DNA from: Isoetes taiwanensis
Taxonomy: Eukaryota > Streptophyta > Lycopodiopsida > Isoetales > Isoetaceae
Assembly (NCBI GenBank): GCA_021234155.1
Contig: JAJEKV010000053.1
Span: 4,505,655-4,569,654, forward strand
Direction of reading: 5' to 3'
DNA: 64,000 nt
Positions within the stretch are counted from its first letter, which is position 1, and each line of letters begins with the position of its first letter. Below are positions 44,419 to 56,420 of this stretch, in pieces. The position numbers were made by a program, and so were the translations under genes. The notes under the pieces are model-generated. The model was not told the DNA's origin, searched no databases, and saw only the letters and a program-made list of their open reading frames with translations.

Positions 44419-44844
44419 CTTCTCTCCATCACCTTTTTCGACATGCATAATCTTCATGTCTCTTCTTTGATATAATTCTACTATTTTGCATCATTCGTGT
44501 TCCAAGATTGGCTTTTCTACACACAACATAGCGTAGAAATTGAGGTCTGATATTATAAATTAGTGATATAAATGCAAGTTGGAAGGCACCTGTAAGATGA
44601 AGCCTCCAGATTCTTCAGATTTTATTAGTCATTTCGTGAAGGTGCAAGTCTGACGTAGGCTAAAATATATGTCCCCCACTCAATACTATGTCTACTCAAT
44701 GGCATCGACATGCATATGGCTTTTTTCATGACATTCCATGAACAAAAATCTCGTTGAAGATCAGACCTCTAAAACTCCAAAGCCTGCAAAATATCAGAAA
44801 GAAAGAAAGAAATCAAAATTTCAAGAGATGAAATAAAAATATTT
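44419..44844. other. 3' flank of the LRR-RLK pseudogene
   Basis: Non-coding, AT-rich. Nothing recognised. Confidence 0.5.
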
Positions 44845-44933
44845 CCATGACCGTAGATCAAACCCATGATGGAATTACTTGAAAAGACAAAAGCATACAA
44901 AGGACCTTTAGGGTTGATGATGATGGTTGTTCA
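44845..44933 (+). repeat. direct repeat, copy 1
   Basis: Nearly identical to 45167-45253: CCGTAGATC, CATGATGGAATTACTTGAAA, AGACAAAAGCA, GGACCTTTAGGGTTGATGAT and GATGGTTGT. Copies are about 320 bp apart in direct orientation. Confidence 0.85.
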
Positions 44934-45002
44934 GGGAAGAATCAGATGCAAATAGCTCCGTAGGCACCCAAAAATGCGAAAACAAAGGCTCGAGAGTCGG
45001 AC

Positions 45003-45160
45003 TTTAACATTCTGTATTCATGTTTCAAACTCTCAATATAAAGTTTTTGCATTCTGTAACTTTTATTGAGTCGTTATACATGGCTTTCATCATACATGGC
45101 TATTCAGTCGTTATACATGGCTTGTTATATCGTAAAAGAATTGGTTTAGACGCAAATAAC
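45003..45160 (+). repeat. dispersed repeat related to 55395-55515
   Basis: Both contain GTATTCATGTTTCAAA, GTAACTTTATTGAGTCG-like sequence, TATACATGGCTTGTTATAT and GGTTTAGACGC. In this copy the TACATGGCT part is locally triplicated. No coding content. Confidence 0.75.
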
Positions 45161-45166
45161 AATATT

Positions 45167-45253
45167 TCCTACCGTAGATCTAAGCCATGATGGAATTACT
45201 TGAAAAGACAAAAAGCACACAAAAGGACCTTTAGGGTTGATAATGATGGTTGT
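45167..45253 (+). repeat. direct repeat, copy 2
   Basis: Second copy of 44845-44933. It leads directly into the inverted repeat at 45258. Confidence 0.85.
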
Positions 45254-45257
45254 ATAT

Positions 45258-45337
45258 AAGAATGTTGGTTTACCCAACATTCTGGCATGTCAACATGCCT
45301 CTCCGCGATGAGGAATGTTGGGTAAACCAACATTCTT
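45258..45337. repeat. perfect 25-bp inverted repeat with internally palindromic arms
   Basis: The left arm (45258-45282) begins AAGAATGTTGGTTTACCC; the right arm (45313-45337) is its exact reverse complement. Each arm is itself a hairpin (AATGTTGG-TTTAC-CCAACATT), and the 30-bp centre begins with a third palindrome, GGCATGT-CA-ACATGCC. It could be a foldback element, a cruciform-forming site or a hairpin RNA. About 64 bp further on, TATAAATA (45401-45408) may be a plus-strand promoter. Confidence 0.85.
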
Positions 45338-45400
45338 ATTACGTGTGGAAGCTACTTAAGTGGCATTCAAATAAATCAAATGCCGACACGCGGTCCATCC

Positions 45401-45408
45401 TATAAATA
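45401..45408 (+). promoter_or_regulatory. possible TATA box
   Basis: TATAAATA in a GC-neutral setting, followed by a T-run and CT-rich leader-like sequence (CCCTCCCCTCTTCTTTGG). No clear coding region follows in frame, so any transcript may be non-coding or belong to the repeat that starts near 45905. Speculative. Confidence 0.3.
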
Positions 45409-45904
45409 GTGTTTTTTTTTTTTCCCTCCCCTCTTCTTTGGCTATGGCGATGGCTATGTCCGCACCTATGATGGCCTGGGCTTAGCGTGTTTGATGGCGA
45501 TGGCACCTTAATAGCTTGAGCTTGCTCACGCGCTTTAGTTTCTTGCATTTTGCTTCTTAGTTCCTTCCCTTTTGTGCTTTTGGCATCCTCTTCCGGGGAT
45601 AGCACAACTTTCCATTCAGAAGTTGCATGCTTCTTCCAAAGCGTAATCCTTGAGTTGTAGAGGTAAGAAACGCAAGATTTTTTTGCTTGCATAGCTTCAT
45701 TTATGCTTAATTTGCATTAAATTCAAGATATCTTTGTCGATTTGTAGGTCGGAGGCACTTTTAGTGAGTGCTCTTTGTGTTTTCTAGACTATTTCGTTTT
45801 TTAACTATGGAGGTAAAGAATGAAGGATATTTTTCTGTCGGGCTTCATATGCGGGCCGCGGGCGCAGGTCCGCGGCATTTTCAAATGATGTGTGTTTGTG
45901 TTTT

Positions 45905-47060
45905 GGGTTGCCCCTAGGGGCTTAAACCTTCGCTTCAGTGGGTTTTGGCATATTCTAGGGATATGGCCGGGCCAAACCCGCTAGCCTCCTTAAACCGCCT
46001 GGCCATCCCTCGTTATTATGCAGGCTCTTTCTATCGTGGTAGCCTGATCGCGGGCTATGGCCGATGCCGAGCAGGTTTTGCGGCCTTTGGTCATGGCCGG
46101 TTTGATTATGGCAAGTTTCTCGCAATTCTCCACACATCTCGTTACTAGCGTTAGTCACTATTACGTGGATAGGCTATGGGGATAAATCCTCCTCCAACTT
46201 CCATCATTACTAAGAGTAACTAGCGCAGAAGTCGTTTGGTCGAATCAGTACAAAGCCGGCACCCAAATTTACGCGTTGCTCGAAATGCTTGACTTTTAGT
46301 AACTAACTCTTGCATTTTTTCAGATTTCTTGATGCTTGGGAGGGGGTCAAGCAGAGAAAACCTACAATGCAAAGGAGTCAAACAACATGTGCACAAGTCG
46401 GCACCCGACCTATGCGTTTCGAAATGCTTGAAGACTTCAAAGAATTAACTCTTGCATTTTTTTCGTGATTTCTTGATGTTTGGGAAAGGGGGCTGTTTAG
46501 ATTTTTTTGTATTTTGATTTTTAAGAGGAATCATTCTCAAACGGAGATGGCCCCGGCATTTTTTGAGATGTGCACGGTCCATTGCTCTTTGTTGATATGT
46601 TTCTTGTCACCAACCCTAAATATATCGCTTGTAAGGCCCAATTGTTATATGTCGTTCTTTTCCCCTCAGTAACAATGTTGGGTGGGATTCTATATGAGGG
46701 GCCCCCAAATTTCCTCCGGGCGCTTCAATCTCTCGAAATGGCAATTCAACCTCGGTCATATGATCCATTAAGATATGTTTTGTTCTCATGTTGTGTTAAA
46801 TAAGTTTGTGTGATTGCCCAAATATGTTTTATAGTCTTTTCAAATTTCTTTGGTCACCACGGTAATTTGTCTCTATGAATTGATGCTTGTTAATTTATTA
46901 TCTGTAGTTGTCAAGAAAAAATGATTGTGCTATAATGAAGAAAACATTTTATAGAAATCAAAGAGTATTTTGAAACCGTGTTCATTAAAAATCGTAATTC
47001 TTGAAGCATTGAGAAATCCTTCACTCCCTTTGTATTTGCAAAAATTGAAAAGGATCCGTG
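45905..47060 (+). repeat. long direct repeat of unknown type, copy 1
   Basis: Aligns over about 1.1 kb with 48911-49965: GTTGCCCCTAGG, GGCATATTCTAGGGATATG, GGCCGGTTTGATTATGGC, AATTCTCCACA, CGTTACTAGCGTTAG, AATCCTCCTCC, ACTTCCATCATTACT, CTAAATATATCGCTTG and TTTTATAGTCTTTTCAAATT. Identity is perhaps 75-85% with many indels. Neither copy has a long frame, and the family is unrecognised. It may be a non-autonomous mobile element or a decayed gene. Confidence 0.8.
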
Positions 47061-48910
47061 TGATTCTTTAGGGTTAGGCACGGTCAAAGCATTGGGAAGC
47101 CTCCAACACATTTTCCATCCGGCAATGCTATAAAGCATGATCTCATGATCCTCAGATCCCGAAGTGCAAATTGTGCTTTACTTACCATACTACTTTTGTT
47201 GATTGCCGCCCACATGCAAAACAATTTGTAAGCCCATTTGCAAATCTTTACGACGCCTATCATTTTCATATGTTTGTACTTACAACGTTTTCGCATCTAA
47301 TATTGTGGATCACGATGAACAATGATACGCTTAGTTAATATCTCGAGACACACTCAAAGAATTGAAGCAGGTGTGTGGAATTTGCCAAGTTCTTACCGCT
47401 TGTTTACTAATTAAGGTGTGCCTTTTTATTTCTTGCTTGTTTCACCATTCTGATTTTTTTTTTTTGTTGCTTCATTAGGGTGTTTTTATATATTAATTTT
47501 TGTTGCTTGATTATATGTTCATTTCGGTTGAATGTAGAGGAAGTTTACAAAGCAGGTAAGGTTGTTTGCCACGTTGAAAATCATAAATGTTACATGAAGA
47601 AATAATAGTCATTTCTTCTATCTACAGCTAGAAAGTATTGCAAAATTGGAAATTGGTCCCCTGACAGCAAAGACCGTATGGGCTTATATTCATACCAAAG
47701 TAACTCCAAATGCACTAGAAACCGTAAAGTACATGCATACACACGCAAGTACACGTATGGTCGTGAATTTGGTCCACAATGGCAAGTTGTATAAATAAAA
47801 TATTGCCATCAATATGTGAGCTTCACAATTTGGAAATAAGGATTGAACTGTCACCATTGTTGTTATTGCACAATTTAGAAGGGAGTGGTTTTCCTCTCCA
47901 AAGAATGTAAAATGCCATTAATTCAATCAAAGAATCAAGACTTTATTTCGCCCACAATCCAATGATTGGGTTTGTTCTATTTCTATCATCACCAAATAAT
48001 TGTTAGTGTAAGAGGCTGAAGTCAAATAACTGGCCCTTGAATTAAAGTTGCTGTGGATTCTTGCAACCTGAACTGTGGACAACCCTGGACATAGTTTTTT
48101 AAGATGAGGAGCGGGTTGGGCTGAAGAGGTTTAGTTCTTGTTACTAGACTCACCTTAGATTCGTATCTAACTGGCATGATAGTCTGTACTGAACACAAAT
48201 TGGTTTGTGCTTTTTTTACCTAATGAATGGAAAGCTTAATATCCATTCCTAACTCGTCAAGTCAAAGAGCTTCTTCTGAAAACTCTTTGCTTAGCAGAAA
48301 TGGAGGTTCTTATATATCCGATGAGACCTTCCCATTAGGTGGTGTTTTGCAACCGCCATGTGGCATGCTTTTAAGAAATGATAATCATGTGTAGGCTTCC
48401 TCATTAAGATGTTGCGTGCCATGGGTCATCTAGTTCAAGTTCTTCACGTATCGTTATGCATGCATGGTGAATTGGTTAAGACCCAAAGGACCATCTTGAA
48501 TCTTCTTGAAAGTAACAATTCCTAATTTATTTCAACTACAAATGATTTCACTTTTAATGCCTAAAAAGTTGAATTGAATCTATGTGAGCATATGGAGTTA
48601 AGCATTCAAGTAGTTTCTTAAAAACACAAAGTGAATGTCGCTTACCATGAGGGTTGGTCTACCAAGTCCTTTGGTTTGATGGATGTAGCCAAAACCCATG
48701 GGCAAGTATTTTCAAATAGGGTTGGTCGACCAAGTCCATTGGTTGTTGAATGTAGCCAAAACCCGTAAGCAAGTATTTTCAAGTAATGTTTTGACAAGTG
48801 GCACTTGTTATCAAGTTCTTGATTTTATCTTTTGCTTGCATACCTTTCGGTTTTCCTATCTCTGGCCAAGTGCTTCTTTATCGTCCCCATTTACTTTCTT
48901 TTCAATTTTT
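47061..48910. other. intergenic between the two long repeat copies
   Basis: AT-rich. A short direct repeat (GGTTGGTCTACCAAGTCC / GGTTGGTCGACCAAGTCC) lies at about 48653-48740 with CCCATGGGCAAGTATTTTCA-like sequence after each copy. No gene recognised. Confidence 0.5.
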
Positions 48911-49965
48911 GTTGCCCCTAGGCAAACCTCCTGGTGGGGCTTTTTGGCATATTCTAGGGATATGCTGGTATATGCCTAGGATATTCTAAAAACTGCTCCA
49001 AACCTGCTCTTATTGTGCGAGGCTATTTTTACCGTAATCGGATGCAACTATGGCCGGTGATGATAGGTTATGCAGCTTTGATCATGGCCGGTTTGATTAT
49101 GGCTGGTTTCTAGCAATTCTCCACATCACGTCACTAGCGTTAGCCACCGCTATAGGGAGAGAGCTATGGCAGATAAATCCTCCTCCGACTTCCATCATTA
49201 CTGAGCGTAACTAAGCAGAGAAGTCGCTAAAACAGAGGGAACCTACAATACAAAGGAGTCACCGAAATAGGTACAAGCTGGCACCCAGCCTGTGCATTTC
49301 TGGAAATGCTTGAAGACTTCAAGAACTAACTCTTGCATTTTTCGGGGATTTCTTGATGCTTGGGAAAAGGGGCTGTTAATAGATTTTTTTGTATTTTGAG
49401 TTTTTAGAAGAATCATTCTCAAACAAAGATGCCCCCGGGCATTTTCTCGAGATGTGCAAAGATGGATTTGTTCTTTGTTGATATGTTTCTTGTTGTTCAT
49501 CGACCCTAAATACATCGCTTGCAAGATCCAGTTTGTTATCTGTCGTTCTTTTTCCCTATTGCACAATCTTTGGGTGGACCTTATACTAAGGGGCTCCCAA
49601 ATTCTCCGCGCTTCAATCTCCGAAATGGGACTTCAACCTCGGAAAAGGAAGCCTGGGAGGCCATGGAGATGATCTATTAAGGTATGATTTATTCTCATGT
49701 TTTGTTAAATAAGTTTGTGCGATTGTCCAAGTATGTCTTATAGTCTTTTCAAATTTCTTTGGTCACACGATAATTTATCTCGATAAATTGACGCTTTGTT
49801 AATTATAATTCTCAGATGTCAAGAAAGATGATTGTCTAGAATGAAGAAAGCATTTTATAGAATTCAAAGAGTATTTTGAAACAAGGTTCTCAAAAAATTA
49901 CAATTTTTAAGCATTTAGAAATCCTTTCTCTCTTGTATTTACAAAATAAAAAAGATACAGTGACT
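48911..49965 (+). repeat. long direct repeat of unknown type, copy 2
   Basis: Partner of 45905-47060 in the same orientation. The start (GTTGCCCCTAGG) is sharper than the 3' end, which fades near AAAAGATACAGTGACTG. Confidence 0.8.
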
Positions 49966-50819
49966 GTTTAGAGCTAGAAGCGTGCTCATAAGTTTAACTT
50001 AAACTTTATTGATTCCCTCATTACAAGTTTTCTCTTCAAGACTTTAATGCCCTTATATTCTATTTCTATTCTATTCTATTTATAAAACGCATCGGGATGT
50101 TATTTTTCCACATGCATGTACTTTTCCACATATGTTAGTTTAAGTTTATCATTAAGAGAATCTTGGGGTGATCAAATTAGTAATCTGAAATTTTGAGAGC
50201 ACAAGATATAGGACAAACCATATTAAGCTCTTTTTCTATCATATCCCTTCTTGATCCTTTGTCACAATACACTACAAGCTTGTCAATCTTATAATATATC
50301 TACCATGCAAATCTCAAACTAATTTATCAAGATATGATGGACCGTGACCATGATGTCATCTTCCATCTATGCTTGAAATGGCCTTTTCCATCATAGTACC
50401 TACGTTTCATTACGTTTCTATTCTATTACAACCCTTGGCACATCTTGAGAAGTATAGGAGGAACAGTTGACCGACATTTCATTCAAAACCTGAATTTGAT
50501 TTTATTTTTGAATTGTTGTGTAGGCCATTGAAGAAATATTTTTCAATTTAAAGTCTATTATTGTAAAATATTTGTGTAAAATGAGACAATAAAATCTCAA
50601 AACTTTTGGTTGCAATTTTCTTAGCGGCAATGCAAAATCCTAGTTTTCTCACTTCTCCATCTTGCGCCTTATAGAATGTTGAGCCATGTGGTCTATTTCT
50701 TTTTTGAGATCCGCTTTGTTTATATGTGTGCACCACACCTACATGTTTGAACAACATTGGGAAAGAACTCTATAAAGAGCACAATACTTTGAAATGTTAA
50801 ATTAATCTATAAAGAGAAC
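49966..50819. other. AT-rich intergenic DNA
   Basis: Contains CTATTTCTATTCTATTCTAT at about 50072-50091. Just before the GC-rich island, TCTATAAAGAGCACAATACT (50769) and TCTATAAAGAGAACAAGTAT (50808) form a short direct repeat. No gene recognised. Confidence 0.5.
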
Positions 50820-53800
50820 AAGTATTGAGCATGGTCCGTGGAAGGATCGAGATCTTCGTGCCACCAAACGCCATGAAGACACCGAACCCTCGAGGCCCGT
50901 CACATTTGAGCCCGGGCCAAGACATCCTGCTACAATGGCCCCACCGGCCCCTTTGCCCGGATGCCATATGCTACTTCCACCACTGCCCACCACCCTTTGT
51001 CGCGCCACCTAAACCTACAACCGCAGCTCCTACCAAAGAATAGGGATTGTGCTCTGGCAAGATGGTCTTTTGGAATTGACGGGCTTTCCATGGCAGAAGG
51101 GACACAGTCTCAACTTAGTTGTTACCAATATGGTCCTCATCTTCCTCATGGAAACATGGGAGCATGCATGACGTAGGCCACCCAACTTGCCAGGATAAAG
51201 ACTAATCCGTCTTCAATGAATGCATGTAAAAACGAGGGCACGGATGGGTCGCTTTTGCTACCCAGGACGATTTTGGCACAATCACTTTCCCCGCAAGGCG
51301 GACAAGCATAACGGTACATTGTGGGTGTGCATGCACAATCAAGCGGTGGTAGCCCTCTCTTTGTGGCAGCACGCTACTTTCACATGGCATGGAGATCAAC
51401 TTCTATCATACCCACTTTGTGGATAGGTTGGAGCCCTATGTCAATCTATACGATGACATACAAGAGCACAAGCAAAGGTAGTGTCATGCTCAAGAAGACT
51501 TCAATGCATGCAATCGGCAATGCATCGCCCAATGAGATTTGACCTTGGCGTATGCCGTGTTGCAACCGGACCCTTAAGAAGGAGCTTGCCACAGCATCAC
51601 CGACATTCAGTCTTGCGCCATGGAGGTACCGTTGTTGCTTTGCGCATCTTGACTCCAGTGATTTGCAATGGACTAGCATGCTGGCCGTCTTCTGCCAAAG
51701 ACACTTGCCGGGCAGGAGAACTAGGAGGTGGGCCAAAGATGGTGGAATATGTATTGGTGGCCGAGCAAGACATGGCTATCAAGCCAAGCATTTTCGAAAG
51801 TGGGGAAATCGTGATGGTAGGAATGGGAGGCGGACTGCACTCAATTGCCACACTTACTTGTAGTGTGCTTGGCAGTTGCTCCACCACTTGCAGGCTAACA
51901 TCTCCTTGCATTGCCCCAAATGGACCGGGACTATGAGACACTCATACTTACTCCCGTGATGCTTACTGAGGACTGCAAGCATCTTACAAGAGTTCACGCT
52001 GAGCAAAAGATGCGTGCTCATTGATGTCCCTGGCCGCTTGCCAAAGATGTTTTGGGAGAAACCCCCTCCCCGCCTAAACCCTCTGAGCTACGACCTTTCC
52101 GCAAGTGATATACCGCTATATTTGATGTTGGAGTGCAAAGAATGCAAATAAGCCGGTTTCGCCAAATCACGATCCTGCCTTTACCGACGCCGCTGCCAAC
52201 ACCGCGACTTTCCTTGTGGCCAGAAAGGCCGTGTACATTGGCGGCCCATTAACAGAAATCTTCCTCCTCCTGTAGAACGCCATCTCGATCTTCATCGGCG
52301 AGAGTGCTCGGGAGGCTGTTGCCCATAGAAACATCACCCCGCAGTGGGGCAATACTACAAGAGGCTCTGCCAACCTTGAGGGCGTGCACGGCAAAGATAT
52401 CCCAGCCAGTGGCCTATAGTGGCCGGAAATCACAAAGGTGGAGGTAGCCAGGGCTACAAACATCTAGCCAATGGAAACGCCGCACTTCACTCCGCGATGC
52501 AAGTGGGAGTTACCTGGCGGGCGGACCATCCACATGACACGCATACTAACAACCATACCAACAAGGCATTGGCGAAAGGTTTCTCCCGCACGGGACCACT
52601 AGCGTGATTGTCCCACCTACGTGGCGAGACTTGCAATCACCGGCCACCATCGACCATCATCATCAGCTCGTTTGCAAAGCTCTTCGGCCGATCCTCGAAA
52701 ATAGCCACACCGATGGGCAAACAAATAGACATACCGCGAAATCGTTAACGTGGTGTACAAAGAGTATGGAGATATGCACACAGCCGACGGCAACTAGCGT
52801 GCCAACCATTCGAGAGCAAGACGGTCCGCCAGTGGGATGCTCGAGGCAATGAGACTCCGCTAACTTCTACATCAGATCATCGCAGCTGATTTATGCTGAT
52901 AATAAGGACCTCCGCTCACACGCGATATGCAATGCCACCTTTGATGTCCCTGACACATTTCGCCGTGTACGACATGCGATCAATTTGGCAAAGACCAAGG
53001 TGGTCCCCATCTGCCCACAGGGTTTCGCCACTTGGAATGACTTGGAGCAAAGAAAATGACTTGGCACGGCCCCGGGTAAAGTCCACAGCTCCATACCGCA
53101 TATTCTTGGCAGAGATAGGTTTCGCCTCTTCAGAGGGGGGCCTCGGCTAAACACATCATTCACTTCTAAAAGGTGGTCAATATGAACGACAATTAATCTC
53201 TAACTCGCCACACCGGGTAATAAGGCAGCAATGCCTAAAGGCCTACCAAGGGAAATGAGAGCCCAGCATCGTCAGATGGAATGTGCAGAGCACAGTATCC
53301 GAGTGCAAACGGAGACAGATTGCCACACAGCCTCAGACAATACCTCGATACATGCTTCCTCGCCAGTTTATGGGATGCCACATCTACGAACGTGGTCAAG
53401 ACTACATATTACCAATGCCACATAAACTCTATAATCGAGCTGGGCCCCAAGTGCAAATCCATTGCCTCTATCCGCGACAAAAAGTAACATCATCCCGAGA
53501 TGTGGAGATGGATTGGGGGAGCCACGCCAGAGAGGCTTTGTCAACGCTTACTAAGTTAGAAGCCGGAAGATCATACCTAATGCCACACCACGATCCGGGT
53601 TCTAAGATATGATGACATTCGAAGAGGCTATGTCGAGCTGATCCGGGTTCCGCCAACCTCAAGATGCATAAGTTGAGCGTGGTCTCGCTTATGGATGTTG
53701 GAACCATATGTTCAAGAGGTCATGGATCGCCAAGATCATCTCTGCCTCCCGCACTTGTCTCTGATATGTACACATTTCTTTCCAGCTTGACAAAGAATCA

Positions 53801-53860
53801 TATTCATGTCACCTGCTTTTTCCCAACAACCCTTCTGTGGGAGGGTTTTTTTTTAACCTG
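50820..53860 (+). other. GC-rich island with coding-like stretches, unidentified
   Basis: About 3 kb visibly richer in G+C than everything around it, with abrupt edges. Plausible protein stretches occur on the plus strand in changing frames: 51031-51171 (GIVLWQDGLLELTGFPWQ), about 51385-51470 (FVDRLEPYVNLYDDI), 51970-52150 (SKRCVLIDVPGRLPKMFW), 52890-53060 (NATFDVPDTFRRVRHAINLA) and about 53400-53612 (DVEMDWGSHAREALSTLTKL). None matches a family I recognise. The pattern fits a long gene that has decayed by indels, perhaps retroposed or from an organism with different base composition. Foreign origin is only a hypothesis. No start, stop, splice pattern or element ends could be defined. Confidence 0.45.
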
Positions 53861-56420
53861 ACAAGAATACTTGTCAGCACTTCCTTTTGCCATAGGCCAA
53901 TTAGTCTCCGTGGACGATAAAAAACTCTATTCTATTATATTCTAAAAATTGGTTCAAACAAAGTTTAAATAAGAAAATTTGCAACCTGCCTTTTATGAGG
54001 AATAGTACAATATATCTCCGTGATCAAAATATGCCTAGTCAATTTTAAGCAAGCATGAGAAGACATTCAATTTTGTGCAAAGTTCGTTCATGTGCAACGA
54101 AACTATACTACTAAGCATGTGTTTGGGATTTTATTCGCTACTTGAAATTTGAATAAATTGAAGGTATGCAAGAGAAAAAGACAACAGAAAAGCTGCTATA
54201 CACATGATCTCACGTAATGTTAATTCTGGGCCCAAATTTGCAAAACCGCGACAAAATGGTGCGCTTTGCCGCATTGCACGGCCGCACTTAAAAGTCTTAA
54301 CCAACTGGGTTAATATTAGAAAGTGCTTCTATATTAGGAATTTTGCTTTGTGCACTAGGATCCATAAATATTGCAGCACATTGGGCTTGTATTCGCTTTT
54401 GGCTCCATATGGCACTTTTATAAAACAAACTTTTATAACTTCACTTCACTCTGTTTGGACCACACATATTGCATTTGACCTTTATTGAAAAGAAAGCCTT
54501 GACTTTTGTTTTTTTCGAAATTACATGCATGTGATAATAGTTCATATTTAAGAATAGATTTTAATATCCACGCAATATCGCAAAAAAAAAGTAATTTGGT
54601 AGTAATTTCTATAAAGACCATTTATCTAATGAGTTATATCATTATCGAGGTATTTGTCACATGCTTTTTAGTTAAATGCTCAGATTTTGCAATTCTTTTC
54701 ATTTTATTCTAAAATTATGTCGAACAGAGAGCATCATATAGGTCTTGTCCCTTATCTATTTAAGAGGTTCATCCTCAATAAAGATATTTGTGATGATGTT
54801 CTCCTTCATATCTACATGTATATTCCTCCTTCCAAATCTGCAACATCATGCATGCTCTAAAACAACAAAGACAAATACATCTACCACAATTGCTCATCCT
54901 CGGCGCATTGCTAATACCCTTTATCTTTTTCTCTCTGGCCTGATTGTCACCGGCCTTTCCATGTCTCCATAATATTTCCACATACTATAGTCCATAAAGC
55001 ATTAGCAAATACAAAAATCATTTCAAACAACGCGAATAGCCTCATCAACAAAACCCAAAACTCCAAATACAACAACATGGCACCCAAAGTTGTTCATAGT
55101 GCATTTACATGGGATCCACACAAAAACCAAAAAAGCCCCAACACTTAAATGATCTAAACAGAACTCACAAAACACATTCTGCCATCAAGGGCAAATTCCT
55201 CATGCATAGCACCTTGTTTGAAGTTTCTGGCCAAATATTTGACATGTAGTCGGTAATAATACATTTTGCTTTTCTTGTTTCTTCAGATCTTTACTAATAT
55301 TTTTCTAAATTTGTGTCTTCGAATAAATTTGCAAAGTCTCAGAATCACATCTAAACTTGAACTCAAAATCTTTTGATCTTAGTTTATTTCAAACATTTCG
55401 GTGTATTCATGTTTCAAATCCGAATACAAAGTTTTCATTTGCATTTTGTAACTTTATTGAGTCGATTATACATGGCTTGTTATATTGTAAACTAGTCTGG
55501 TTTAGACGCCAAGTATCGTGGTTGAGCTATTAGAAATTCCCCGGTTCAGATAATTTAATTAAAAAAATGGAATGAAAAACTAATGCACGAGAAGTTACAA
55601 TGAAATACGTGAATGTACACGTAATGTGAAAACCAAATGAAATATTGAATGCTATCTGAATGTGAAGTAGAAACCAAGAATGTAAAGGAAAAAAAAAACA
55701 CTAAACTCTCTAGCCGACATTTGGAAGGAATGTATGCCATGTGGCATGACAAGGTTATTAGTTGAATGCCACTTAAGCTGACTTCTACCATTGACCCATA
55801 TTTTACATACATATCAACGAGAGCAAAGAATAATGAAAATATTTTTTGTAGATTCCTATTTGCAATTTTTGTGTAGATTTGCTTTTGGCTCTCTTTTATT
55901 TTTGCATATGTGAAAGGTCAAAGAAGGGTATGGTATTTTGCAGCAAAGGTTTGATGCAAATGTTTGTGGGACAACCACTTCCTCTTCCACCTATTCGGGA
56001 GCGTAATTTCTTTGGGTTCGATGTAATGAGCAAAGGTCATGTGTTTTTGTATTCGTATGAAAAATGGTTCGAGCCTCTTGTTCTATATAATCATTGTGCA
56101 AATGCTTTAAATTCTAGGCTTTTTACTATATTTTACACAGCTTGGTATTTCACCCAGATCTTTCATATCAAGAGTGCGAATTTTCCGTGATTGAGCCGAT
56201 ACAACAGATTGAGTGATTAAGTAAAGACTTCTTTAATATTCTCCTACGAACTACTAGAATTTTGTGCCTTTGTTTTAGTAAGTATATATATTCATCAATT
56301 CATTAAAAAACTCCTTTGAGTGCACTCTCGATGGTTCTACGATAACTCATGCAACCTCTGAGACACTCACTTTGCTAATAAGAATAAAGTGCCATCAGAA
56401 GCTCTTTTCCTTTAAACATT
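53861..56420. other. AT-rich intergenic DNA
   Basis: Contains a dispersed repeat copy at 55395-55515. A 103-codon plus-strand frame (55879-56190, …FCICERSKKGMVFCSKGLM…) has no recognised relatives and lies in AT-rich DNA, so it is not called as a gene. Confidence 0.45.
55395..55515 (+). repeat. dispersed repeat related to 45003-45160
   Basis: Shares GTATTCATGTTTCAAAT, GTAACTTTATTGAGTCG, ATTATACATGGCTTGTTATA and GGTTTAGACGCC with the upstream copy about 10 kb away, in the same orientation. Confidence 0.75.

Noticed and set aside
45339-45692. 117-codon minus-strand frame as a gene
   Set aside because: Its 3' part runs over the T-rich tract and inverted-repeat edge, and it has no recognisable domain.
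50820-53860. Integrated virus
   Set aside because: No capsid, protease, polymerase or helicase motif could be recognised; base composition alone is not enough.
53858-53877. CTGACAAG-AATA-CTTGTCAG hairpin resembling a bacterial terminator
   Set aside because: There is no following T-run and no adjacent bacterial-type gene; one short palindrome is expected by chance in 64 kb.
55879-56190. 103-codon open frame as a gene
   Set aside because: No family similarity, no partner exon, and it lies in AT-rich DNA with no other support.
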